Assembly: GCF_964275005.1 (NCBI RefSeq)
Contig: NC_092705.1
Span: forward strand, 11,781,912-11,845,911
Reading direction: 5' to 3'
DNA length: 64,000 nucleotides
DNA from: Diadema setosum
Lineage: Eukaryota; Echinodermata; Echinoidea; Diadematoida; Diadematidae
The notes beneath the pieces are model-generated. The model saw nothing but the letters and a program-made list of their open reading frames with translations. It ran no database searches and was not told the DNA's origin. Shown here one piece after another: positions 24,684-39,300 of this stretch. Position 1 is the first letter of the stretch. Each line of letters starts with the position of its first letter. Both the position numbers and the translations under genes were made by a program.

Positions 24684-27600
24684 ATCCACCCCGAGATAAA
24701 GAAAACAAATAAGCAGAGAAAACTTAAAGACATAATTTATTGAAAATTATGTTCTGTACTACAGTATGCCCTTCAGCTACTCATCCCTACACTGATCTAA
24801 CTGCACCACAGTTACAAAGTTACACGATAGATGAAATTGCATTATAATAAAAGTTTGCCATTTCTACATCGATTTCTTATTTCGTATCCTTTTAGGCATA
24901 ATCTTGACAATGTGCATCGTAATTTAATGGAGGATATCGCATTGTGCAGAAACATGAGGTATGTAAAGAATTTAAAAATATTCGCATGGATCATGTTCTA
25001 CCCCGAAGAACGGAAATTCAATATCAGACCAATCCATTTTTTCCCTGTCATGTTTGCTATTACTGTAGTTGAACTCTTCACTCTCATTTTAGGCAGTTGG
25101 AATAAGGGCAGTTATTCTAGAAACACGCCTCCGTCCTGTCATATCAAATGTATGGGTCAGATGTTCCCTCACACTTACAAACTCTTCGTTGCCATCCTTC
25201 TTGATTTCTGGAGATGTTAGTTACTCCAAAGCTTCGTTAATCCGAAAATAAAATGAGGCTCGTTATTCCAAAGAATCCTCATTCCGATACACACCAATTC
25301 GCTATAGCTTGAGGTTCGTTATTCCAAAGATTCGTAATTCTGAAAATGAAATAAGGTTTGTTATTCCAAAAATTCGTAAACCCGAAAATGGAAAGGTTCG
25401 TTATTCCGACAGTTCGTCAGTCCGAAAATGAAATAAGGTTCTTTACTCTGAAGGTTCGTTAATCCGAAAATTAAGTAAGGTTCGTTATTTTGAAGGTAAT
25501 TCCTTATTCTGAAACACACAAATTTGCTATAGCTTTAGGCTCGTTAATTCGAAGATGAAAAGGGTTCGTTAATCTGAACATTCTATGGCGTACATTCCAA
25601 AGGTTCGTTATTCCAAAAATTTGTAAATCCGAAAATTAAATAAAGGTCGTTATTCCGAAGGCTCGTCAGTCCGAAAATGAAATAAGGTTCGTCATTTCGA
25701 AGGTTCGTTTATCCGAAAATGAAATAAGCTTGGTTATTCCGATGGTTCGTTAATCCGAAATGAAATACGGTTCATCAATTCTACTGCGTATTAACGAACC
25801 TTCTGAATTACGAACCTCATTTCGTTTTCAAATTTTCATCGTATTTAACACGAACTCTTTTTTTAATGTTCCCTTTAATAAACTTTCGTAATCACGGACT
25901 GCAACCTTAATTTCAGCCAAAGTTTGTAATGCGTTGTCTTCGTATCAAATCAATAAAGATTCAAGTGCCAATAATTAATTTAACCACAGCAACTACAGAA
26001 GTCGTCTTCATAACATGCATAAAGTGCATAATAATTCTTTTGTTAACGCGAAGTTATTACAAACGGGAACCATTAAAGATAAAGAAGGATACATTAAGAT
26101 TGTTATGCGTAGAACGACATGAGGGAAACCTTACAAGAATTTTACAAAATTTCATACAAAAAAAGAATGCATTCCCTTGACTTTTCCGTGACGTTTGTTA
26201 AGGGTATTATTATCCGCACTGCCTTCTGAAAGAGACAAGTCAAGTGCTCTTTTATTAGGCATTAAACATGTGACATAACAATCTGCAGTAATCTCCTTTC
26301 CCAGAGGTGCCAGCACTGAACCTTCAAAAATTCATAACTTTTGAACGGATTGTCCCATTTTCTTCAATTTTTGACATATGTGTTCCACTAACATTGCTGC
26401 ATTCTCTCAATCCGCATGTTTAATATGAAGGTCAAATTTGAAGACTCTATTTATACTTCATCATGGGAAATAGAAGTGCAATGCAGCCGGTAAAAATTTC
26501 AACAAGCGGAGCTCACATATGCCAATTTCATCATCATCACAAACGCATTCATCATCATCATCATGATAACCAATCATCTTCTCCAACGAAAGGGGGCGGT
26601 AGTTCTCCGCCCACTTCTAAAAAGGTCCCTCAATGATACACCGACGTCAATTCAAAAATTATCTTTCCACTCCAACGTTGTCATTACAGTATTGTGCAAT
26701 GTAATGGGTGGTAGAAAACCGCATTCTACCAGTTGTCTCTTCGCAGAGGTCTGGGCCATTTTTTTTTTTCACTGCCCAGCTATAAACTCGAGCTTCAGAG
26801 ATCAAAGCGCATGAAGGAAATAAGAGAACGAACAATAGAGATAGAAAGGAACCTCTGCCATATAACTGCGGAAGCGGCGAACAATTTCCTTTGCTTGTTT
26901 GGTAAACAAAAAATGCTTCTCTCAATTAAACGTTTTAGTCGGCGCCCCGTGTCTGCCTCGAGCACACGCTTCGCCTTTGAGCACCGGGTATGACGAGCAA
27001 GGCATAACGGACCCAGAGGGCTTGTAATTGCCTATTAAACTCTGTGCCAACAAAAGACCGACTGGTTTGCTGCGGAGTCGAGTGGGGATGGGGAGCAGCT
27101 AGGGCTCGCTTCGTTCATTTTTGGGGGCGGTTCTAGCAGGGATCGTGTCCGAAACAATCGTGACCCAGAGCCCCTTAGGGAACGGTAAAATGGAGGCAAG
27201 CAGAAAGGATATACGCAGAACTTTAAACGCCTAATGGGGGAAGAATTCAATTACTGAATGACAAAATAACAACAGCAAAAGTACTTTATTGCTAACTACA
27301 TCCTGCTCTCAAGTGGTGGTTTAATGAATATCAGTCAAATGGAAACGCATAAAATTAAGTCAGTCGCGACGTATCTTCCCGTCTTTTGCCTCAAAAGCAT
27401 TGAAGAGTTTGCAGCGTATTCAGCGGACCTGCAATAACAAGTAAGCGCTTATTTTGGTAGTGAAAATAAGTTACTTTAAACGTCTATGTTTTGTATCTCC
27501 TTCACAAACATAGCCTGTATTCCACATCAACACAAAACTTCCATAACACAAAGCATATCAACAACTTTTCCCTCAATTCATAACTGAATACCACGTCAAA

Positions 27601-28395
27601 AACACAAGTCAATAAAATTGTACGCACAATGTATACAGATTGGTACTTATCACAGAATTAAAGAAAAAATCCACCCCAAAATAATCATTTTTGTATAGTT
27701 CTGAAGGGATTTTTTTTTTCTTTCTCTTGAAGTTTATTCATTTTTTTTTGGGTGGGTTATACCTCTTTATTCGTACGTCCAATTACAGGGCAGCAGAATT
27801 ATCAAATCCATGTTAGGATTACACTGCTATGTTATAGAGTGATTTTGTAAGGCGCCCGAGCTGGCAGGGTTGTTTATGTGGCTAATGCTATACCACCAGG
27901 GCCCCGTTTAATCTAAAGATAAAATTGATTTTAAATCTCCTTAAGAAACCACACAGGCTGTCATAGACTTACAGTTGAAATCAACTAAGTAATCAATTTC
28001 AACTCTTCATAGAACAGGGCCCAGAACTAATGTGTTATCTTGACTGAAGTTCATTCATCTCAGCATTTGCATTGAGGGCATTAATTGAAACAAAAATGGG
28101 AATTTACAAAAATCAGCTCACAAAGATTCATTACGTCTGTATATCGGGCAGAATATGACGAAGAATAGATTGATCTAAAATACACTCGATGTAATAATCT
28201 TTAATAGATTCAATCATACGTTTCCAATGTATCCATGCAGGATATCTTTGCATAACTATCATTAGGAACGCATGCAATTTCAACAGATAAATCACAAGTC
28301 CGTAAATAACCGTCCCGCTTTTTGTGTCAGTGATTAATAAATGGACCAAAAAAATTATTATAAACATGCATCTTAATGCAATCTTGCAGCTTCAG

Positions 28396-28438
<43 letters not shown>

Positions 28439-31400
28439 CGTGTGTTCACTCTCATGCCACATTTAGCCCCCCCCCCCCCCCCCCTTGAATTGTCAACACT
28501 GGTCTCCGAAAAACAGCAGGGGCACAATGATTCCATACGTCCAGAATACGACAGAATGACACATCTCTCCTACTGAAATTGCCAAAGAGGGGTGGTACAG
28601 TTTTGGTTGAAATGGAGCTTCGCGCTTCAACCTTTTTGATTTTTTTTTTTTTTTTTAGATAATGAGAAAACTCTTATGAAATATGAAAGAGCATAATGCA
28701 TTCTAGAGGAATTCAATGTTTTTGTGATGAAAATTGGTTGAAAATGGCTGAGCTATCCATAACAAAGTGATCCAAATAGAAGGTGGGACCCATCATTATA
28801 GGATCGCTTTGTTTCACGTTCTTTCTTTTTTTTTGATATCTCAGCCATTTCAAAACCAATTTTCATCAAAGAAACTTTGAATATTTTTTTTTATTTATGT
28901 CTTCTTTAACATTTCATAAACTGGTTTCTAAGTAACTCGCAAAAATGTTAAAAGCTGAATCGTCACCTCAACCAAAACTATACTATCTCTTTAAACCGGG
29001 TAATGACCAAAACCATGACATGATTTACCTCAAATCGACGGTTTAGATCTATTCTATGGGCGACAGGCGTAACTTGCATATACATTATACATTGTAATGT
29101 TATGTGCGTGTCGCTTAGAGATGATTATTAGATGTTAAGATATGTGACCCGCTACAACAAAAGGATCCTAAAGTCGCTGACGGGTGAGCCAAGAAAATCA
29201 TGTTTGAAGTCAGAACACCAAAATCTGTCAAAACATTCGGATTTCTGTTTTTACATAATTTTGTAGTCTAATGTATCTTCTATCATCTGCCGAAATTTCG
29301 AAGCTAAATGATCAAAGGAAAGGCCAGAAAATAGCAATTTTTTCTGGGCCATGCTTGGCTCGCCCGTCAGCGACTTTAGGATCCTTTTGTTGTAGTGGGT
29401 CACATATGTTTTATTTGACAAGTTTATGCCATCGAAATTTCATAATGCGTGGATTACAGATTTGACTACATTTGTTAAAATGGAGTTTCAGGTTTCCACC
29501 GTCGATGGAGGCGACATTTCGTCATGCAGTTATTTCAGTTTATATCATGACACTGTGAATTTACTTCAGGTATTGAAAATTCAGTCGAATTATCGATAAC
29601 CCATTGGGTTTCTTTACGAACGCATATTCCCTGAACATTATCTCTTTAATTTGATTAATCAGAGCCGAAAATAATTAAACAGCGTGCATCGATGTCAATG
29701 CTCAAGTCGCAGAAGGGGTTTGATATGACTTGTTTACTTTGCATTGAGGACCAGGGGTTATATTAAATGCAACATTAGTTTCATTTTGGAATCAGAAAAC
29801 ACTCGAGACTTAGTTCATGCTGGGAGGAAAAGTGGGTTGTAGAAAAACAGGAAGATACCTATATACCATGCTTCGTGTGATGGCATGAAATGTATTGTAA
29901 AATTCAAGACAGGCGAGATTGAGTAAGGACAACACCGAGAAAGAATTTGTTGGCGTCTCATATCAGAATACCTGCCATACCAGTGGTTAGAGAACAGGGT
30001 TACGCGTGACTGAAGAGTTCTTTTAGAAGGAGGGTGGACAGAGACCGAAAAAAAAAAAATCACTTAGGGGTAAACAAGCGATTAAAGGATTTACGAGTTT
30101 GAGACCGATAATACGAGAGGGTAGAAGTGAAAAGCACGTCTCTACGTCAAAAGATCCAGCGTACATTAACCCAGAAACTTTGTAGAGCGACATAATTGCG
30201 GGAAACTCCAGAATTGATATCACCTTAAGTGGGAGAAAGGAGAACTATTTTCCCCTTCCGTTTTCAGGGAAATTGTGGCATTTTACTGCTTGATAACAGT
30301 CATTCCATAATTTATCCACTTCTGTTCCGACAAAAAAGATAAACGGTTGCTTTTTGAATAATTGATAACAGTGACAGCGAACGTTTATAACAGAAAACGT
30401 TCTTTCAAAAAATACAGACGACCTTTTGAACGGCCAAATGGACACATTGCCATTTTCTACGTGAAAAGTGATTTCTTCTGTTGGAAGGTGGGATTGATTA
30501 CTCTCCCGAAATTGAAACAAGCTGGCTATACTAATAGATTATGACATTTTCAATTTCTCGCGAAGTTGCCCCCGAACTTGGTTAAAAGCCGATCAGCAGC
30601 AAAGGCAATCTGCGATGCCTAAAGAAGACCACACGATGACACCCGGGCCACACTGGAAGGCTACACAAAGATGTGAATCTTTATTTTAAACTGAACCTTT
30701 AGCAAAATCTTCGGGTAATACAGGGGTTACACTATCAAGAAATTGAGCGAAGATGGACACATGATAAAATAAAATGTTCACATTCGGCTCTGATCGTGTA
30801 AACTTCGGGTTATTCTTGAGGGCATCGTAGACCACCGATGAAGATTCTTATCTAGGCTCCGGCAGCAAACTTCGTGAGCAGCGGCAAAATCTTTTGCAAG
30901 CCCCAATATAATTGAAATATCATATACACCTGAAGGGAACATCCTTCGGATTCCAAAGAACATTCTATTATTATAATGAGAAAAGATAGTGGCAGAGGAC
31001 TTGAGAATTGTAGAAAGTGACCATATTTGTAAAGGAGCAAGGTTGAAGATGGCCCGTCCCTGGTCCGTCTGAAAAACGCTGAACAATAGTGATAGGTTAA
31101 GTAGCTATACGATGAGATTTGAGGACAAATTGACGTTGCAATTGGGCCGTAAAAGAAAATTGACAAGCGACAGATCAAATCATTCGAGATGAAAGAGGGT
31201 GTATGTGTGTGCGTGTAGTAGTGGTAGTAGTAGTAGAAGTAGTAGTAGTAGCAGTGGCAGTAGCAGTAGCAGCAGCAGCAGCAGCAGTAGCAGTAGTAGC
31301 AGTAGTAGTAGCAGTAAGGAGGGGGGGGGGGTGGAGAGAGACTGGTCACATTAGCTTCTATGGATCGACACTCTACAAACATGTTTACTTAACATTGTTT

Positions 31401-31887
31401 CTGGCTCCAGTTTAACACAGCGATGGCAAAGCATGTTCCAGAGAGACCCGAGGTACCGCATCGAGTATTTACTTTTCTTAGAGGACATTTAATGGCCTTC
31501 GTAAAGATTGCTTTTTATGAGACGAGAAAAGTCGAAAACACATGGCGTCTGTTGTCGCGAATTTGTTGAAGCATAATACAGACACCAGAAGATGAGCGCG
31601 TTAAGGATGTCGGCTAAGCTGTGCTATTTAATTCATTTCATTTTGGCCTTGGGAAATCCACCGTGGTATACATGAATATTCATAAAGCCTGCTCCAATGG
31701 ATTACTGTATAGTTCAGCGTAGCAGCTAGATCAAACGTGCTTCCCTTGAAAATGTTCTTGATATCATATCCCATTTTTTTGTAAATCTTTGTAAATAGAA
31801 ATGTAAGACAATGAAAACAGAACAAAATGAAATAAGGAATTATAAAACTGCAGAAACTCAAAGCGAGATATAGGATTGTTAAAAATG

Positions 31888-31918
<31 letters not shown>

Positions 31919-33273
31919 GTAATATATGTGTAAATATATAATTCTATATACATATACACAGCTGTATTCTTTTACATTATCTATGGAATTATTATACAAA
32001 CAATAGGGAGATTTACACTCTCACATCTCTCTGCGTACAGTACATGCGCGTTTATTCCTTTTGATGAAAAAAAAAGGTACACTAACAATTAGTCATACAT
32101 TATATGAGCTTCAGTTTATTCACGAAGTGTTCTAATGAAGAACAGACTGTTGTATACTCTCATTAATACAAACAAACAGTACTTTGATAATTACGTCAAT
32201 TAATCTATATTATGTTATTTACAAGTACATGTACGTAACATGTGTTTGTATGAGTACACTGTTTTGTCTATACTCTGTTGAATGAATGGCAACCACTGAT
32301 TGTTATTTGCGAAAGGTTCGTTAATCCAAAAATGAAGCAAGGTTCGTTAACCAGAAGTTTCGTAATTCCGCTGCAGAAATTTCGTACGCAGATTCATGCA
32401 TAGATGTTCGTTATTCCGGAAGTGTGAAATGGTTCGTTAGTTCAACCATTTCTTTTATGGCTTCATTCCGAAGGTTCGTATGAATTCCGGAAATGAGGTT
32501 TGGTCTTCCGGAGGTTCGTTAATCCGAAAATAAATTAACTCGCATTATTTCCGACATTCGTCGAACCGAAACTGAATTAATTTCAATATTCCGAAGGTTT
32601 GCCAATCCGAAAGTGAAATAAGGCTCGTTAATCGGCCATAAATGAAAATAAAGGGTGTACTAATGAACCTCCGGTATAACGAACATGTTTTCGTTGTCAG
32701 ATTAACGAACCTTCGGAATAAGTAACCTTACTCTATTTTCGGAATTACGAACCTTTGGAATAACAAACTTTGTGCGGGGTCTAAGAAATGTTCCCGCGTT
32801 GAACAGGCCAAAAAAGATAGCAGAGAAGGGTGGCACTTATGGAAGTTGCTATACATAATTGGGATTAGTCATGCTAATTGCCACATGCATATAGGCCCTA
32901 ATACGTTTGTCTTCTGAAAAGAGGTGTTACCAAACATCAGAATACCATGCATTAGAATACAGGATTAACCTGATTGCAAAATGGCAAACATGCAGTACTA
33001 ATTCACACTCTTACATAATCATATTTTGCAGCATATGTAAATATGAATATAAATGTATTATATATACATATTAAAAAAGAAAATAGTAACATACATAAGA
33101 TTTGATGACTCATTATGCAAGTATAAACATATCAGGAAACGAGATATAGGAATAAAAGGGATGTATAGATAGAAAATGGAAGAGAAGAGAGGTGGAGATA
33201 ATAAACTCTGATACGAGATATATCGTCCTGTGTTCTTTGCGTATATATGCATTTTGAGTGTGTGTGTGTGTGT

Positions 33274-33325
<52 letters not shown>

Positions 33326-36300
33326 CAAATTAGTAGGGCAGATTCGACCTGATAGCTTACTTGTTACCAACAGATATTTCACAGCACAAGATAATTAAAG
33401 ACACGCAGAGACGATTTTGGACAGCACAGGCATTGACAGGGGTAATTTGTTTATTAGAACAAACCTTTTACAAACCTATATTCCCTCCCACGTCTCCCCA
33501 TTGAGAGTTCCCCTGCCCCTCATGAACCTAAGGTAATCATTAATCCATAAACATAATCATACGTGGACTAAATTCATATGCAGTAAAGTTCAGACTATAC
33601 TAATGTCTTATACTTACCCCTACCACCCTCCTTCCTAACCTTCATCTACGCTAACCATCCTGTAAGTGTAACACGTGCTAACTCTCTGTAAGCTTGCGGG
33701 CTTTTTCTTTTTCCAGACAAAGCTTTAAATCGTCGTGTACTTTATAATGAAAATCCCACCTGTTCTTTATGATATAGAAAGTAGAGATGAATAAACTTTA
33801 AAATATAAAACATTATGTGTACGCTGTCGCATACACCACACACATGGCGCCCACACGATCCCTTTACGAGAGTAGGAGGGTACTTGGAATGGTGTCGAGA
33901 GATTTTGTGAGTTTGGACATTTTTATGTTTGTTTAGACTTTTGTTGTTGTTATTGTTAATGTTGATGTTGTTGTTTGTTCGTTTCGTAAAGTTTGTTAAG
34001 GGTGGGGGTAAGCCAAAAGTGTGTCCATTCCACGTCCCTCATCCCTTGCTTTATGAGAGTCAGTAGGGGGTCTTTTGATGAGCTCTCGTGTTTGACGACT
34101 TGTCATGGCTTTGAAACGTGGCGTTGATTTACACCCAAGGCCAAACAACACCAATGCGGCTAGCTTTCACTGAAAGTCAGTATACACAGAGAATGGCGTG
34201 CGACAAAAGCGCGCCAACACTTACAGGGAATAAAAGCCTTGTTACCCGTTATTCAAGGCGCCACAGACGACAATTTGAGATCAGCCTTCTCCAAATTAAT
34301 CCTTTTATTTTCTCACAGAAACACCAGTCGCCAAGCTCTTACACGCACTAAGTGTGTTTTCTGTGCGCGAGAACACATAATCAAGACTGACAACAACAGC
34401 TCTGTAGTGAAAAGGCCAACACAATGTCGTAATGATTAGTGAATGGACGTTTTGACAAACAGATATCTTTCGGGGTGGTCTACCACGCAGTGAAGTAGGC
34501 ATGATGTAGACGTGTAGTCTCGGCTAGAGAGGTGGACAAGACAGTGTTAGTTGGGCATGTCGGAGCCCAGAAGAGCGGGCCTGAGTGCCGCTGACGAATC
34601 GATGGGTTACACTAGGAGGCGCCGAAAACAAGACACTTACACCGCACTGGCATCAATACCAAAAAAAACTCATTACGTCGAAACTGTAATTTCTTTCGCG
34701 AGAAAACAGAATGATTATCACCACGCCTGTGTACTGAGGCCTGCCTGCAAAACAAATGTCTCTCTTCAGTGTCTCCTTCGAACAAAACTTTACAATTACA
34801 GTTTTTCTTTGCTTTCTGCTAATAGGTTTTACTTAAAGGTACTTTATACGATTTACTGATTCAGCGATATCTTCCCTCTCTTCTGTGTTGTCTGAAATAG
34901 CTCTGTCTTTCAAGGAACAGTTCAACGACTATGGCTTTTAAGGGATACTGTAAGCAGACATGTTCCAGGAAGAGAAAAGAAAGAATATGCGGGTTCAAAT
35001 TAAAGAGTATATGCCATTCCAAGCTCAACAATTTTGTAATCATTCTTACAAGAAGAGTCAAGTAATAAAGTGACATCTCACGTAATCGTTTAAAAGCTCA
35101 GATATTGGAGTAGAAATTACATTTTCGGTGACAGAACTTGTTCTGGTTTTGCATGACTCTTGCAAACACACATTTCCTTGTTCATACACCATTATTATTA
35201 CAGGCTTTAAAATGCTTTAAACAACTATGAACTGCATGGGTCAAATTAGGACAAAAGAATCAAGAAACACAACAGCATTGTCTTCATGAGTCTCCCATAT
35301 GACCATTTGGCCAACAAAATGGTCATTAATATGATTATAAATTATAATGCATTATACATATATTTATGATAGGCATAGGTAAACATAAAATATATGCATA
35401 AAATGTCTAAACTGCATGGGCCATACACACTCGCATCAACACCATATTGGAGTATAAAAAATGAGTGAAAGTCTGATTGAGTACTTTGATATCATAAGTT
35501 ATGTTTAATGTCAAACGAAAAAAAGTAAACAAATACGATTAGATTACTTTCTGTAGCTGTGAATGCACAATTCGAAAAATCACAAGGGTCGGTCAGAGAA
35601 AGCGATACGCCTTTTCCTTGAACCCTTGTATACCGATATGACTTTAATAACGTGCAAACACAAAACGGAAAGAAGTGGTTCTTGAGCTGTTAGTGAGGAG
35701 AGTTGAATCATTATTCTCTTTCACTGGGATCCTTGAATCGTAAATGGCAAAAACTCCCTCTCCTTTTTTATGTAAGTGTTTTTCTTTACGTTGAGCCTGA
35801 GCGCGTGTGCACATACAGCACATGAAAGACTACATACATTCCGCAGTGTGACGGATCCAGGGGGCGCAACCCCTCCCCCTTTATTTTTTGTTAAAAACAA
35901 AAGAAATAAAAAGAAAAAAATGAAATGAAACCAGGAAGTGTCACCAGAAATATTAGTTGCGCTCCCCCCCCCCTTTATTCCTGGATCCGCCCCTGCATTC
36001 CCTACCATCATGCAACTCTTTTACACTTTAATTTTGTGTGGTCCCTGTCTTTGAAAGAATCACCATACACAGCTGCATAACGAAATGGAATGAAGACTTG
36101 TATTTCCGATTTGTACTCCAACTTGAAACATCTTCCAGGCACCTGCGAGTTCGGAGGGCGCATGTACAGTCTCGGAGACAGCTGGCACCCGTTCCTCCTG
36201 CCCACCGGTCTCGACCGATGCACCACATGCACCTGCGTCGACCACGATCACGTCACCTGCTTGCGAGACGAGTGTCCGGAGCTCGCGTGTACGGCGAGGA

Positions 36301-39300
36301 GGAGATTGCCAGGGCACTGCTGTCCAGTTTGCGCTGGTAGGTTTCAAGGGGGAAAAGGGAGAAGCTTTATCGAAAGGGAGCAGTTGTTGGGAAGACATGC
36401 GTTCGTGGAGCGAATTACGTGTTTTGAACTGATCGCCAGTTTCTGTAAAAGTTTTTGTATAAGCTGTCGTTGTTGATTTAATTAATTGATTATTATTTTG
36501 CTCGACATGACCGTCAGAGGCACCATATCTTTCCTTTCCGTTTGAAAAATGCCTGTAAATCCTGCTGACGACCATGCCCAATCATTACAATACTGTATGA
36601 ACGCCACATTTCACGAGTGCCGGGAAGCAGTTTCCATCAGAGTAGTGAAAACGAGATCACACACATCTTCACACCTCTTCCAAAATGTATATGTTGAGAT
36701 ATTACATGCCTTCTGACGTGGAAAAGTTACCTACTCAAAACAGTACTCGAACATTTGGTCCTTTCCGTGTACCAGCAATGACTGAATAAGAAAAAAAAAA
36801 AGGCACCACAATAACAAAGACGATATTGACTAAGCAACGTCACGGTCACGTGACCAAAATATTGCACGGTGCCAATGAAACGCTATATGTTGAATGATTA
36901 ATGCTTAGACTGACATTCAGATTGTTATGACCATTGTGTCGTTAGGATGCTTTGCGAGAATGGTAAATCCATTTTTATCATCCTTTGTTTTTATTCCTTC
37001 ACTCGCTTTTCCTTAACGATCTACCCCCAAGATGAACTACACATCAGACACTTTTCATGTTCTTATCAATCATTATTGCGAGATATTGTGAATTTCAACA
37101 GTCCTATGAGTCAATAAAATAATAATGAAGAATAATCAGATAAACGTTCGTCAGACATTATTTCATATAGGAAATAATTAGATTACATTTCGTCCACATT
37201 GGAAATGATTTCTGCTTCTGACTTAAGTCGTTTCCAACTGTAAAACGTAGACGATAATCTTTACCAGACGTTTTGTGATAGAGTATGAAGACGTATACAC
37301 TGTTCCTTCATTTCTCATATCATGTTAGGCACTGTCAATGTTATATGACTAATAAGTCACGCTGTGGACTGGTCTCCTATTCCATCGTTTTTGTTTTGGT
37401 TTCGCCTTGTGTTGTCAGGGGCATAAGAAACAAGAACATTAATTTCCCTATATTGATGTCATGGTTCGTACTGAAAATTTGTCTTGAAAGAGGATGCCAC
37501 TTTCACCGATGCTCCGTTGGTGGCGCCCCAGGACGGCATGTCTATCCCAGACTGCGAGTACAAGGGCAAGCGACTGCAGCATGGCGATTTATTCAGCGTG
37601 GATGACATCTTTACTTCCAGGAGACTGGACCAATGCGTCCAGTGCGGCTGCACGGTGAGTAGGCCACGCCCACTGGTAGTAACCTTCATTTTGAAATCAT
37701 TATTTCCACACCCATATTCACTGAGTTTTCTCGTGATTAATGTATTACACATTGTGTGAAAATACGTTTAGTTGGAAAAAAAAAAGTTATAGAAGAGGGA
37801 ATAAAAGAAACGTATTGATAGAACTACTTCTTATGTCAGGTTGACATCGATTAATCGAGTAAATTATAGCCTAACATGGTTTCTGACAAACATGATGTAA
37901 GAACTTTTTGTCTATTCCGAGAATGTAACGATGAATTCTTGCCTACCAGCTTTAACTTGACCAAAGAACAGTTCAAACGTCAGAAACTTGAAGGAACTGC
38001 GGGGGTAGACTTTTGCTTGTAACGCTTGACGCATTAGGAGATTGAGCTACAACTTGATAGATGGCACGATGATACCAGGAACTTTATTCAGACAAATTTG
38101 TAGAAATTGGAGCAATTTGCAAAAGAGACCAATATTCGCTGAAGCCTATTGAAACCGCGGTAACACGGGACCCGTAACGAGAGGCGTTGTTCAACTTTCA
38201 CTCGTCACTTACAGACTTACAATCTCACTAAGCACAACTTTCACTGGAAAGTTGGTGATCTTTAAACGGAAATCACTTCAAGAAGTATTATTATGTGTTA
38301 ACCCAAGCATGCTATTCAGCAGAATTTAATGAGTGTGGTCCATGATGTTGTATAACGGCTTGCCTCGTTATCAATACTAAGAAATATTCAAAGGTTGCTT
38401 TGTATCGGAATAGTGTAGAAGCTGATTTCACTATTGTAGTGATACTCGACTTACGGTGAGATCTGCTCCAGCATTGAAATTTATAATCCTATGGAAGGCG
38501 TTACATCTGCAACAGCTTGTCGTGCCATAATTGTTTTCTAGACAGAAAGACGTAGATATAGGCCTATATAAATGAAAATCATCACAATACCTTCTCTCGT
38601 TCGTTTTCTATTTTAGCTAGGAAGAATTTACTGCGCCTTAAAAACGTGCCTGCCGTTGACTTGTCCGGAAAACGAACGGGTCATGTTTCCCGATTCATGC
38701 TGTCCAGTCTGTTTATATGCAGGTAACGTCACAAGCATTTTCTCCGCCCTGATTCATAGTGCCTGTTTGTGTGTGTCATTCCATTCCACTCTGTCACATT
38801 GAAAGTGTATTATGTAATTTAAGCATGACATTTCAAAGCGGTTTTTTTTTTTCTTCTTCTTCGTTTTCTTTTGTTTGAAACAGCAGTGTAAAATTTCAAA
38901 GCTAATCTGGCAGTGACCTGAATTCGTAGTTTATGTAGCAATACTATTACCAATATTGTTTGAACGATACATCTTTTATATAATATAATATATATGTTGT
39001 TTATATTTCATATTCATATTTGATTGTTAACGGCCTTCATCAGTAAGCCATTTAGATTACATGAAAGCACATTCAAGTGACCAAGGGCACGGTTAAATCG
39101 TGTGTGTAGGATTTTGTATCAAACAGCTTTCCTACTTCACGGAGAACGTGTTTTTTGTTTCCGTTTGTTTGTTGTTGGTTTGTTTTTTTTTTACTCCCAT
39201 CATCTGCCTGTCTGCCCTATTAGACGTAAATGGCGAAACTTCTCATTAGCCCGTTGTAGTGTTGCAGTAATCAGCAGCTTTTCGCGTTGTAAATATCATC

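Larger units (their letters stand above)
20851..36138 (+). other. Intron 1 of the chordin-like gene (15.3 kb), repeat-rich
   Basis: The intron is bounded by GTAAGA and TCTTCCAG. No other gene is seen inside on either strand. It holds several repeat elements (listed separately at 23.6, 25.2, 27.9, 28.6, 29.1, 32.3 and 35.8 kb), a (CAA)n at 24,652-24,682, and a GC-richer island at about 26,560-27,250 that could be a regulatory element. It also has poly-T/poly-C runs at 28,401-28,484, a GTA/GCA trinucleotide tract at 31,215-31,320, a (TA)n near 31,890-31,912, and a GC-richer patch near 34,090-34,640. The frame at 24,831-25,220 (129 aa) is AT-rich and resembles nothing I know. Confidence 0.7.

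Noticed and set aside
24831..25220. 129-aa plus-strand frame in chordin-like intron 1
   Set aside because: AT-rich composition, no recognised motif, no clear relation to flanking exons; length is not exceptional for 64 kb in six frames.
30852..31382. 176-aa minus-strand frame rich in Tyr and Cys
   Set aside because: Most of it is the reverse translation of the GTA/GCA trinucleotide tract.
36060..36581. 173-aa minus-strand frame overlapping chordin-like exon 2
   Set aside because: It is the antisense shadow of the VWC1 exon, whose plus-strand reading has ten conserved cysteines and matching splice phases.
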